From Dryocosmus kuriphilus (taxonomy: Eukaryota; Arthropoda; Insecta; Hymenoptera; Cynipidae), in the NCBI GenBank assembly GCA_038277395.1, contig CM076189.1, forward strand, positions 240,973,054 to 241,037,053: a stretch of 64,000 nt of DNA, in the 5' to 3' direction. Made by a program: the position numbers and the translations under genes. Under the pieces are notes generated by a model. It was given only the letters and a program-made list of their open reading frames with translations, was not told the DNA's origin and made no database searches. Positions 33,307 to 43,698 of the stretch are shown one piece after another (within the stretch, counting starts at the first letter, position 1; every line of letters begins with the position of its first letter).

Positions 33307-33321
33307 GATTTTGCGACAGTC
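33286..33321 (+). promoter_or_regulatory. Core promoter of the packaging ATPase gene
   Basis: TATAAAAG (33286-33293) with ACAGTC (A at 33318) 32 bases on, then the ATPase ATG at 33331, leaving a leader of only about 13 bases. Its TATA box sits between the TATA box and start of the opposite promoter, forming a compact divergent pair. Confidence 0.55.
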
Positions 33322-33330
33322 GAGGTTAAG

Positions 33331-34029
33331 ATGCGGTTCAAGAAACAACCTATTAAGCTTCCGGTCGATAAATTTGATACCCTCGTCCAATCAGAGAAGA
33401 AGAAGAGGGTAAAACATCATGGCAGTCTACTGCCAGACAGCATTCGTGCAGTCTTTTGTGGACCATGAAATTGTGGCAAGACAAATACATTACTCGCTCT
33501 AATCTTACACTCAAACGGATTGAAATTTGCTAATGTCTACGTCTACTCGAAATCCCTGAAACAACTAAAGTACCGATTCCTGGAACGGGTGGTAAATAAT
33601 GTAGGTGGTGTTGAGTATTTTCTCTTCAGTGAGCATGAAGAATTAATATCAACAAGTGAAGCTCAACCAAATTCTATATTCGTATTTGATGATGTGGCCT
33701 GTGAGAAACAGGAAAACATTAGAGCCTTCTTTTGCATGTGTAGATACGCTCACGTTGACAGATTTTACTTATGTCAAAATTACGCTCGAATTCCTAAACA
33801 TTTGGTGCGAGACAATGCCGTCCTGTTGATACTTTTCAAGCAGGATGAGACGAATTTGAGACACGTGCATAACGATCATGTGAACACTGACATGAGTTAT
33901 TCTCAATTTCGAGACATATGTTCGGCATGTTGGAATACCGACAAGTATGGATTTATTGTCATTGACAAGGACAGTGAGCTCAAAGAGGGTAGATATCGAA
34001 AAGCATTTGACTGCTTTATCTCTCTATAA
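33331..34029 (+). pseudogene. Polinton genome-packaging ATPase (FtsK/HerA type), one stop
   Basis: 233 codons in one frame with a single TGA (33466-33468) that falls inside the Walker A loop (CGP-stop-NCGKTN). Walker B is 'SIFVFDDVACEKQ'. Other blocks: 'DRFYLCQNYARIPKHLVRDN' and 'DYGF-like KYGFIVIDK'. This is the A32-like packaging ATPase common to Polintons and large DNA viruses. Apart from the stop it is intact, the least damaged Polinton gene here. Confidence 0.85.
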
Positions 34030-34086
34030 ATATAAGTTGTGTGGTGAAAATGATATCATTATAGGTTGAGTCGTCAGCACATCAAC

Positions 34087-34929
34087 ATGTCAAAGTTTCA
34101 CAAAGAGAAGGAGGTGCTCCGTCAAATCGCAAATGCCAGTGAGGCGATTCGACGTAAACATCGAATGTTGAAAATGGGTAAAGAAGCCACTGAGAAGATA
34201 ATGAGTGAAACGTTTAAGCCAATCGTCATGCCACTACAAAAACTGGTTGACATATCAAGTCCTTCAACCAAGAAGAAAGATGAACCTGCAAAGGAAAAAC
34301 ATGAGGAGGATGATAAAGCTTCCTACGTGACAGCTGATGCTGAAGAAGGAGAGCTTGATAAAACTACGGTTAAAGATGATGATCATGGAACTGTATCTTC
34401 TGTTAATTACGAGTATTTAACAAACAAGTTTCTCAGGATGTTAAATCAAAACAGAAAGCAGTATTTGGATATGATTTATGGTGTTCGTAAGCTCAGTAAT
34501 GGAACTCTTATGATTGGTGATAACCCATTAGTTTTGAGGGTCAATATATCCACGTTGGAGATAAGCAGTACTTGAAAACCGTTAGCTTGTTGGAACTGCT
34601 GTTCAGGCAGACTCCTGAAGAATCACAAATAAGTGCTGATGATCTGAGCAGTTATAAATAAATTCTAATTGCTACAAATTTACAAGAACTTTGTTGCAAA
34701 ATTGTTCAATGTGTCACGCAGACGGTCCTCAAAGAGTGGAGGTTCACTGCCACAGCATATGATAGCAAGAAAAAATGTTAATACTGACTACGTCTACTGC
34801 GATGACCCTAGCGAACTAGTGGATCGTCTTCGTCTACTCTTAGTGTCTCAGGCAACAGGCAATCCAAGTCACAACAATGAAATCGAGTCCATCATTGAGG
34901 AACTACGGGAAGCCGAAATCATATATTAG
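34087..34929 (+). pseudogene. Conserved Polinton protein of unknown function, broken
   Basis: ATG at 34087 ('MSKFHKEKEVLRQIANASEA'), charged helical N-terminal half with a 'KKKDEPAKEKHEEDDK' stretch, then 'YGVRKLSNGTLMIGDNPL'. A frameshift near 34545 leads to 'LKTVSLLELLFRQTPEE'-like sequence, a TAA follows, and a third frame (34669-34929) gives 'VDYVY-like NTDYVYCDDPSELVDRLRLL' and 'HNNEIESIIEELREAEIIY'. The three pieces read in order as one gene that lies between ATPase and integrase. I recognise it as a recurrent Polinton partner but not its function. Confidence 0.55.
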
Positions 34930-34943
34930 GAGCGTACACATAA

Positions 34944-35393
34944 AAAAACCATCAGTATCACGATGTTATTATCGATGTGTTTGGACGTCACCTGGATCGA
35001 ACCGCTGCAGCAGCAAACCGTGGACTTCCTGATGTGGGATTCAAAGTCGCCTCCGACGGTCATTATGACGTAGACGACAAGAGACTGTGCAACGTTAGTG
35101 AGGCCAAAGAACAATACGACGCAGTCAAATTGGGTATTGTACAGCACATTATACAGAACGAGATACGTACAGTGTTTAAAGTCACATCGTCTATGCGAAC
35201 AGAGATTGATAGTAATAATTTGATGATACGCATCCTCGAGGAATCAATCAACGAGAAACTAAAGAACTTGCAGACTGATAGCCAACAATACTTATCAATT
35301 CGTAACGTTGAACTCATTGCTCAGTTGGACGCTCGACTAAACACTGTCGAGAATAGAAAAGGAAAAACTGGCAGTAGCAACGGAACTGCATAA
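34944..35393 (+). pseudogene. Polinton coiled-coil-type protein, start missing
   Basis: Open from 34944 to 35393 with no ATG near the front: 'FGRHLDRTAAAANRGLPDVG', 'VASDGHYDVDDKRLCNV', then a helical tail 'IRILEESINEKLKNLQ'. A TAA at 34941-34943 cuts it off upstream. No domain recognised; the tail could form a coiled coil. It directly precedes integrase. Confidence 0.45.
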
Positions 35394-36272
35394 ACCGGCT
35401 AGAAAGAATTATCCAAGTCGTCGCGTGCAAATGAGCGGTATAGATGAGATTTGGCAGGCAGACTTGGTTGAAATGTTACCCTGTGCCCACGAAAATAATG
35501 GTTACAAGTATTTACTTACCGTAGTAGATATTTTCTCCAAGTACGCCTGGGCTGTCCCTGTTATATGCAAGAGTGGATCAGATGTCACTTCAGCAATGGA
35601 ATCTGTACTGGTGCAGGGTCGTACACCAAAAAGTTACACACTGACAAAGGCAAAGAATTTTATAATTCGCAGTTTAAAAATGTTATGCAGCAATACAGGA
35701 TTAATCTCTACTCGTCACACAGTAATCTAAAGGCTTCAATCTATGAACGATTTAGTCGCACACTCAAGATCAAGATGTGGCGCCAATTTAGCTTGAGAGG
35801 CAACTACAAGTGAATAGACATTTTACCTGCTCTCATCTCCAAGTACAACAATGCAAAACGACGATCAATCGGTATGAAGCCCAGAGATGTCACTGCTGAG
35901 GATGGAAAGGAACTCTTACAACGCTTTAGAAAACTGCGAAGTATACCAGGAAGGAAGGGAGCAAAGTTCAAAGTTGTTGATAGGATTCGAGTCAGCAAGG
36001 ACAAGCATGTCTTTGAGAAAGGATACACTCCCAACTGGACAACAGAGGTATTCACTGTAACACAAGTCATACTTACCTATCCCGTGACGTACACTCTCAA
36101 GGACTATCAAGAACAAAGTATCGCTGTCGAATTCTATGAACTTCTCAAAGTTAGGCATTCAGACGTATACTTTGTGGAAAAAGTAATCAAGAGACGTGTT
36201 AATAAAGTATATATAAAGTGGTTAGGCTTTGATGGTTCAAACAACAGCTGGATAGACAAATCAGATATGTAA
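35363..36272 (+). pseudogene. Polinton retroviral-type integrase with chromodomain, broken
   Basis: Catalytic D-D-E blocks: 'IWQADLVEM', 'LHTDKGKEFYNSQF' and 'SIYERFSRTLK'. The C-terminus holds a chromodomain ('VYFVEKVIKRRVNKVYIKWL', 'SNNSWIDKSDM'), as in Polinton integrases. A frameshift lies near 35620 and an in-frame TGA at 35811-35813. The N-terminal zinc domain is not visible, so the front may be lost. It would join the ends of the element to target DNA. Confidence 0.85.
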
Positions 36273-36299
36273 TCAACTTTTTTGTAATGTTAAATCAAC

Positions 36300-36431
36300 T
36301 CTGTGCAATGTTGAACCAACGTTGAACCAACTTTGAACCAATGTTGAACCAACGTTGAACCAATGTTGAACCAACGTTGAACCAATGTTGAACCAACGTT
36401 GAACCAATGTTGAACCAACGATGAACCAACG
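36300..36431. repeat. Minisatellite (GTTGAACCAAC/T)n, left half
   Basis: Alternating 13-bp units GTTGAACCAACGTTGAACCAAT, about ten copies. The array is interrupted at 36431 and continues at 38246-38316 with the closely related 'GTTAAACCGATGTTAAAC'. Confidence 0.85.
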
Positions 36432-38245
36432 TGTAAGAGTATCTAATTTTGGGGTCAATTGAGTCCTCTTTTCATTCCTAATCCGAATCGAGTCCCCGCG
36501 TTGAGCTGAGATTCAAAACGACTGAGATTCCAAGCTACTTAATTTTATCCATTTTTTGAGTCCAACCCCTTACAGAATTTTAATTTTACGGGAAATTTAC
36601 TTTTGTGTATATGATTTTTAATAGCAATGTCGCACTTCAGATTTCTCTAGCAATATTGAAAATTGCTGAAGATTTTTTACTGATTTGCATTTAATGTGTC
36701 CTGTCCAACAATTCGAGTCCAATTACACAAATCGGATCGAGGTCGGATAGAACGTTGAAACTTGTCCTTACCATCCGATATTTAATTTAACTAATAAAGA
36801 AACCCTGAGGATGGGAACAGGTGGCCCCCCTATACGTGATCTGATTTCCTTGCTATTTTTTAAACTTACGTCCCGAAAAAGATAATAGTTTTTTATCAAG
36901 AAGCCCTCGCTAATGTACCTCTCTGTTGATCTCAACTCAACGTCAGCGGATAACTCAAAAAAGTGAAGTTTGCCTCTGCGGCGACTCATGGAGGTTCTGG
37001 AGCTTTGAAATTACCAAAAAAGGACTTGTTAAGAAAAATGAAGGGAATACAGGATTCACAAGAGCGCAGTGGAGTTTGCGTAATCAGACAATATAGGCGT
37101 GGCGAGGTTCAGTCGAGTTATGGTAAAATTCTGCGACTCCCTTAAACTTTTCTTTTATTTCCCTATAATTATCCCCTAATCTCCCGGAACATCCAGGGTG
37201 TTGCTCTTAGTTGCTTTTTCAATTATTCAAATTAAGCTAACCTTCATTTTGTCCGAGCTCAGGTGCTATGTCGGTTCAAAATTCCATTTAGTTTTCCTAA
37301 ACCAAGGTTTCACAATTCTTCAAGCAAGAACGTCGCTTACTTGGCAGTGAGCCATACAACTGAGGCCTTCCCTAATTTATGCTCATGGAAGTTTGCTCTG
37401 AAATCACAAACTCCATGTTGGGCTCTAATACGTCATAGGTTTTTGTGATCTACAGAGCGGACAACAGGACTGAGTTGTAGTCAACGATTAAGGATATTGT
37501 GATTTGTTACGGCCTAGTTGGTTGAGCTCCAGGTACTATGCTTGGTTGAGGACCCAACTAAGGCTCTACCAAATCAGAATATCGTTATTTTCTCGAACAA
37601 CGTCCTTACTGACATCAAAACCGAAACACTCTCAATTCATCTCCCGCAATAGAAACGATGGTTCTCGAGCCCCAAGTATTGTGCCTGGTTGAGGGAGAAC
37701 GCACACTTCTGCAAAGGGACGAATTGATAGACCTCACCTCTGATTCCAGTAAGCGATAAATTACGGTTAATTTTTGGAATATGAAATTTTATTTGGTTTT
37801 GGGATTCTTCCCTTTTTATTTTTGTTATTTTTGATTAGCTTACGAAAATGCGCTGCTTTGGACTCCTGGATGTTCAGTCTACTTCGTCTAATTAGAAACC
37901 TGGACAGTTACGTGCATCGACACTATGTGTTGCCTATCGTGGTTACGAGAGATCGAGACCGCTGCCTCTCCCGATGGTGGATTCAAGAGTGATTTCCTCG
38001 ATCGCTCCTGTTCACCGAGTGCTACCAGTTCGGCTTGGTACCGCTGGTCCCCCTTCTTTCGGGTCTTGTGTTGCGTGCGCCGTTAGTGATTTTCCCCTAT
38101 GACCCAGTAGCCGATATAGATATTCTTATCGCGGTCGTATTTAGTCCAGTGTGTCGTCCTTATTTATCGCCTGTGACTTTCATTTATCGCCTCTCTGTCT
38201 TACTTTATGGTCGACTGTTACGAAGGGGACTTTCTAGCCGTTTCA
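36432..38245. mobile_element. Solo LTR inserted in the Polinton minisatellite (1.8 kb)
   Basis: The segment begins TGTAAGAGTATC and ends CGTTTCA (TG...CA). It is flanked by AACG on both sides (36428-36431 and 38246-38249), and removing it with one AACG rejoins the minisatellite in register. No protein is encoded. It contains three copies of a 'GAGCyCCAgGTAcTATGC' motif (near 37257, 37525, 37668). A 4-bp duplication and TG...CA ends are those of a Ty3/Gypsy-type LTR; orientation is unknown. Confidence 0.6.
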
Positions 38246-38454
38246 AACGTTAAACCGATGTTAAACAAACGATGAATCAACGCTAAAACGATGTTAAACC
38301 AACGATGAATAAATGTTGAGATTCAAAGTACAAATTATACGCTTGTACTAACTAGATGTAGGATTTTGATAAATGAAAAAGAAATTCATATACATCTCTT
38401 TTTTATTCAATATATAACCCTTATATCCCCTATTTACAATAGAAAAAAATTTTG

Positions 38455-38815
38455 TAACGCAAGTGATACCGTTGTGTATTTACAAGAGTCGAAAGTAACA
38501 ATTTACAGTGACTGACGCGCTACAGAGTCATATTTCTACATTCACCCCAACTCTTTACAATAATAATAATGATAATAATAATAGTAATAATAATGTATTT
38601 ACAAGAGTCGAAAGTAATTATTTACAAAGGCTGATGCGCTACCGTTGCGCCACTGAGTCATATTTCTACATTTCACCTCAACGCTGTACAGTGATAATAA
38701 TAATTTTAATTTAATTACAAGAGCCGAAAGTAACTATTTACAAAAGCTGTCGCGCCACAGAGGCATATTTTTACATTCACCTCAACGCTGTACAGTAATA
38801 ATAATAATGTATTTA
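38455..38815. repeat. Tandem repeat, about three units of 110-125 bp
   Basis: Units share 'GTATTTACAAGAGTCGAAAG', 'GACGCGCTAC', 'GTCATATTTCTACATT' and an (ATA)n stretch. The array lies just after the polymerase C-terminus (minus-strand gene). Confidence 0.75.
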
Positions 38816-38857
38816 CAAAGGGGCTGCCGATGTGCTGTTATGATGAATTCACAGTAT

Positions 38858-41800
38858 CTAATTTTGAACAAGAAGGTCCAAATCTTCATAATCATTGTCT
38901 GTAAGAATGTCGTCGTCAACATCCATTTGTGTGGTGTCAGTAGCTTCAACGTCCATTTGCGTGGTGTCAGTAGCGTCAACGTCCATTTGCGTGGTGTCAG
39001 TAGCGTCAACGTCCATTTGTGTGGTGTTAGTAGCGTCAACGTCCATTTGCGTGGTGTTTAGTCTGTAGTAACCCCACGCAAGTGTGTCTTTGGTGTTGGG
39101 GAGCAAGCATCGCTTATCATCGTGAGAACTGAGAATTTCTCAAGCATTCTGTGTAATCTTCGAATGTTATTGTTTTTCGCACAATGTCTGATTTTACGCC
39201 TTTGGCTTTTTTCACAAAGTCTTCGCCGTTTACACGGATGCTGTACATTTTACTCCGCAAGCCAACAAATTCAGTGACAATTTTGCCACAACACTCGTCC
39301 TTCATCAGACTTAATACCTTTTTGTTGGCTTACGGCATTCCGAAAACATTGTCTCGAGGGTAGTCAGAGGTGTCAATTCTGTGAATATCGTCTTTGATGT
39401 CGGTGTAAATGTCATCACATTTTACTTCGTAGATTAGACTGTCTGTGTCAGTGTAGAGAAGTTTGCATTTGTCACCATACTTTTCAATCATATAGTCGTA
39501 GTGAAAGTCGTAAATGATGATCTTAGAGATATCCAGTACTGCAAGCCCTACATAAACCGACTTGTTGAACAAAACTTCAGTTCTTCTCAGTTCAATCGCA
39601 ACGTGATTCTCACTGAAGATTGCTCGACTGTGAAAGTTTGGTCGGGCTATGAGGGCTTCTGCTCCATACCTACCCTCCCACTTTGTCACGAGTTTCACAT
39701 CAACGTATTTTCATACGTTCTCCATTATCTTACCATAAACTGCATTATTCATGAGTTTGTAGATATTCTCTTCAAACTTGTTTTTAGCGTTAGTCCTCAA
39801 TGTTGTGTTAAAATCAATATAACTTTTCAACCATGCAGATTGATTGAATTTCAAGACTCTACGAATTTTGACAAGTTTCAGTCCATGGGCTAATGCATTT
39901 TTCAGAGCACGATAATGGAGAACGTACTTTCGTTTTGGTAGGAAGGTAGTTAGGAGCTTCTCCTGGCTGGGTGCCGATGGTTTCGAGTGTTCTGGACAAA
40001 ACGGCAAGTCATTGTGTTTGTCATGAAGTTCCGCGAGATAGTCCAAATCTACTTCCAGAATGTAGCCAAAGGGTGAATCGTCTGGAATGTTGAAATCAAA
40101 ATTTTGGAAATTTGTGAGCCACTCGAAACCACCGTAAGGGAGAGGCTGTTCCATCGCCCAACCATACAGGTTATTTGCGTCTAAATATTCAATGAAGATG
40201 ATCTCCTCATCTTTGTTGAACGCTGACATATACTTGTTATTGGCAAGGCATAATGGTTGGGGCATTGACTTCCCTCACCCCTTTCACCTTGCTCAATCAT
40301 CAACAGCATATCAACATCGGTGAGGTGCTCTAATCTTAGCTTTGAATATTTGAGCATGGCATCCCATGTCAAGCCAGGAGTGGTATAGTAGTGTGCTGGA
40401 TCCAAGTCGTAAGCCTCGAAACACTGTTCTCGGAAACTTTCAAAAATGTCAGCCAGAAGCAGAACGTCAGTTTTCATGTACACACTGGCGTACTCGCCAA
40501 GTATCTTGATGTTAAATGCACACCATACCTTTTGTACATGACGTGCATAATCTTCGTCCGATATTGCCGAATCATTGAGAGTGCTGTAGAATTTGTCTTT
40601 TGTTGGAAGCTGAGTTTCATTGAGTCTAGCCCTCGAGTCTAGGTATTCATAGGGAAGAACACCCTTCCTCGTGAAAAACTCAATTTTTTCTCGCTCAACA
40701 CCAGCAAACACAGCATTGATAATTTTGTACTGAGTGAGGTATGACGCTAACTTTTCCAGCGAAGAAGCCATAAATCTGAAAGAATCGATGAATCTAAATT
40801 TAATCTGGGTTTCCTGAACTTACTTTGTGAAGCGAATGTATTTTTCCTTATTAAGCGCAAGAACTTTGACTCTACCTTCAAACTGTGTGGCAATGTCGCG
40901 AATGATAAGCTGAGCGTCATACCCACTCAGATTATGAAACACAGCAGCTATGATGTTTGAGTCCTGATATGATATTTTGCGATGCTCATGCGCAGGACTA
41001 CAGTACTTACTTGTCAAATGCCAATGATCATGTACCTTCTTCATGGGAGGATGAAGGGCCTTCTAACAAATGTGACAAGTTTTGGCATCTATAAAGGATA
41101 ATTGTTCCTCAAATGACAATTTCTGCATTGGAACTGTAGATGCCAAAATCTTGTCACATTCCTGGGCAATCTTAAGTAACTGCTCAGCAAACCACTTTGC
41201 TGGTTCCACATCGTCCGGACATGACTCGTAAAAGGACAGTGTTTCATCATAACTGCACTTGAAAAGGAAGCCAATATTGAAGACCTCGTGTCTCCCGAAA
41301 ACTTCAGTATTTGAGGTTCTTCCTGCTCCTTCATCATTCACAGGTATTAAAAGGGACTCGAAATCCGCGTATATGATGAAAGGAGCTCGATCTCGATTCT
41401 TAAAGTTCTTAAATTCAATAATGTTCCTCCCGAGTTCTGCAAGCACCACTCTGCAGTCATTTAGTTTCACACAATCTTCGGTGTGCTTCCAGTTTTTCCA
41501 TACTTGCAAAGTAGTGCAAGCACCGGTCACAGATGAATTTTCTGTTTTTCTTTGCAGACAGTTGACACTAAAACAATCGCGATAGGTCCTTAATCCAAAC
41601 GTAGTGAAAATTGAAGGTTCTTGGTCCTCTCTCTCTTCTTCTTCTTCTTCTTCTTCACCATCGCTCTCATCCACACAATCATAATCTTCCTCCACACGAA
41701 GAAGATTTATATATGTGTCTCTTTTTTGTGAGGTGAGATGAAGAGGCACCACTGTGAATTTATTTTCACTCTTCTTAGTAAGGCCGTAGACGTTCACAGA

Positions 41801-42752
41801 GATTTGAGTCTTCTCCTCGAATTTTTTCACATCCTTGAGTGCAACTGGAGAACCGATGTCAGAAAAATCCAGTTCATCATCTCTGTACTGCCGGTATTTT
41901 GACAAGCGATTAGCATGTGCAATATCTTTAGGTGGGTGTAAGGCTGAGAGTATTGCCCACTTGAAGCACTCGTTGTCATAGTCGTTTTGTATGTTCACAC
42001 AAGCTTTCTTATCCTTGATCGATGTTGGAAGATTAATGTATGAACCTGCCTTCATTGAATTCAACTTGTTGATGCTGACCGAGAGCTTTATTATGGAGTG
42101 AAATGTCCACCCAGAGTCTTTCTCCTCAAATTCTTCCACTTCTTTGAGGACCGGGTATCTAGCATAGGTTTCAAACCATAATTTTAAATCAGTCGTATAA
42201 TATAAGGCTACGTTCTTTGATTTAAAGTTCTTGTCATCGGGCTTGCCTTTGCCAATTTTTGTATAATAGGCAAGAAGCACAGTGTTTATCATTAGTGATT
42301 TATGATGTCGTATGGATATCCTTACTCACATGTGAAATAAATAGATGTTGTACATCGTCTAAGAAAGCAAGAACATCTTTGTGTACTAGATTTGTCACAA
42401 CACACGTTTTAATGCGACCTTTGAATGCTTTGTCGACATCTAGCCATTTGACACGATTATCGATGTCATCAGATTTTCCTTGCAAATCTCCTCTTCCTCT
42501 TTTCTTATCTAATACATCGAAGCGAACCTTCAAGCATGCAAGCTTCTCAATTATATTTAGAAATTTTTGTTTTTCGCCTAATGTCTGCGGTGGTGTTTTT
42601 CTTCTAAGTTCCCTCCTAACTATCTTCAGGCAAAGTAAACACTCTTTTTTCCATTTATTCACTTTGTCGAGACGTGTGCGTCCAGACGATTCCATCAAGC
42701 TCAACGCGTCCTCTATATACGGAACAAGCTTTACACACTCTTCGAGTATCAT
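38858..42752 (-). pseudogene. Polinton protein-primed DNA polymerase B, broken
   Basis: Starts at ATG 42752. N-terminal region 42752-42300; frameshift near 42300; then 42292-41063 with an acidic stretch and exonuclease motif I 'YADFES'; in-frame TAG at 41063-41065; Exo II 'FHNLSGYD'; TAA at 40820; Exo III 'YMKTDVLLLADIF'; frameshift near 40260; motif A 'YLDANNLYGW'; motif B 'KLMNNAVYGK'; TGA at 39711; motif C 'LLYTDTDSL'; TAA at 39330; frameshift near 39110; C-terminal 'LPNTKDTLAWGYY'. All exonuclease and polymerase motifs can be seen, but at least three frameshifts and four stops disable it. Confidence 0.9.
38915..39060 (-). repeat. 30-bp tandem repeat at the polymerase C-terminus (TTQMDVDATD)
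   Basis: Five copies encode Thr-Thr-Gln-Met-Asp-Val-Asp-Ala-Thr-Asp, in frame with the final polymerase block and ending 'LLVQN' with a stop at 38858. It adds an acidic tail after the point where the conserved C-terminus would end. Confidence 0.8.
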
Positions 42753-43246
42753 TTTGACTGGGTTATAATAGTAAAGTCACTATCCTTTTTATTCACAGAC
42801 AAAAATAACACTACAGTCACTAACCTTATTTCACCAGTCAATAGTAAAGTTCAAAAAAACTGCACTGGAGATTTTCTTCGCTCAGTATGAATATGTAGTA
42901 AAGTCACTATCCTTTTTCACAGTCAATAATGTCTTTAAAGTCACTATTCCTCCTTTCTCTATATATAAAAGTCCATAATACTAGTAAAGTCCATAACACA
43001 AACTGCACTTCTGGTTTCTTTCAACAAATATAAAAGTCCATAATAAAGTCTATAAGAAAAATCCACAAAACTGCAGTTCTGTTTTTTTCACACATATTCC
43101 ATAGTCCATAGTGAATTCACAAAAAAACTGCACTTTTCACTTTATCTTTAAATGCACTATCCTTATTTCACCAGTCAATAGTAAAGTTCACAAAAACTGC
43201 ACTGGAGATTTTCTTCGCTCAATGTGAAACACTTGACAAACAACGC
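42753..43246 (-). promoter_or_regulatory. Long repeat-rich leader of the polymerase gene
   Basis: About 500 bp between the inferred start site and the ATG. It holds repeated blocks: 'TAGTAAAGTCACTATCCTT' several times, and a 60-bp block ('TTATTTCACCAGTCAATAGT...') at about 42826 and again at about 43163. No ORF. Confidence 0.5.
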
Positions 43247-43680
43247 TGAACTCACGGCACTCCGTTCCACTCGCACTTTTATAGACCACCTTTGGAAATA
43301 ACCACCCACCAGATGCTTCGAGAACTCGTTGCATCATCTTGCGCAATTTTGTGTGATATAAAGTTCGAGAAACTTCTATGCGTATTGCATCATCTTGTGT
43401 AATGTGTTGAAATCGAGAATTCGTTGCATCATCTTGTGCATTGTGATGAAATCTTGTGTAATATAACGTTCGAGAAACTTCTAGGCGTGTTGCATCATCT
43501 TGCGTAATGTGATGAAATTTAACGTTCGAGAAACTTCTATGCGTATTGCATCACCTTGCAAAATGTGTTCTTGAACATTCTGATGGAATCCCTGCAAGAA
43601 ATTGTTGCATTATCTTACGTAACCTGACGAAACTGGTCGAGCTTCTATTGTGTAATCTAACCTTCTAGAAACTTCGAGAA
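43247..43680 (-). promoter_or_regulatory. Polymerase promoter: TATAAAAG plus a heat-shock-element cluster
   Basis: On the minus strand TATAAAAG (43283-43276) is followed by GTTCAGC (start expected about 43247-43253). Upstream (43317-43680) lie perfect heat-shock elements of the TTCnnGAAnnTTC form at 43364-43376, 43469-43481 and 43525-43537, a four-unit TTCnnGAAnnTTCnnGAA at 43663-43680, and a two-unit TTCnnGAA at 43317-43324. This is the layout of an insect heat-shock promoter. Confidence 0.65.
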
Positions 43681-43698
43681 ACGCCTCTCCGACTTTGA

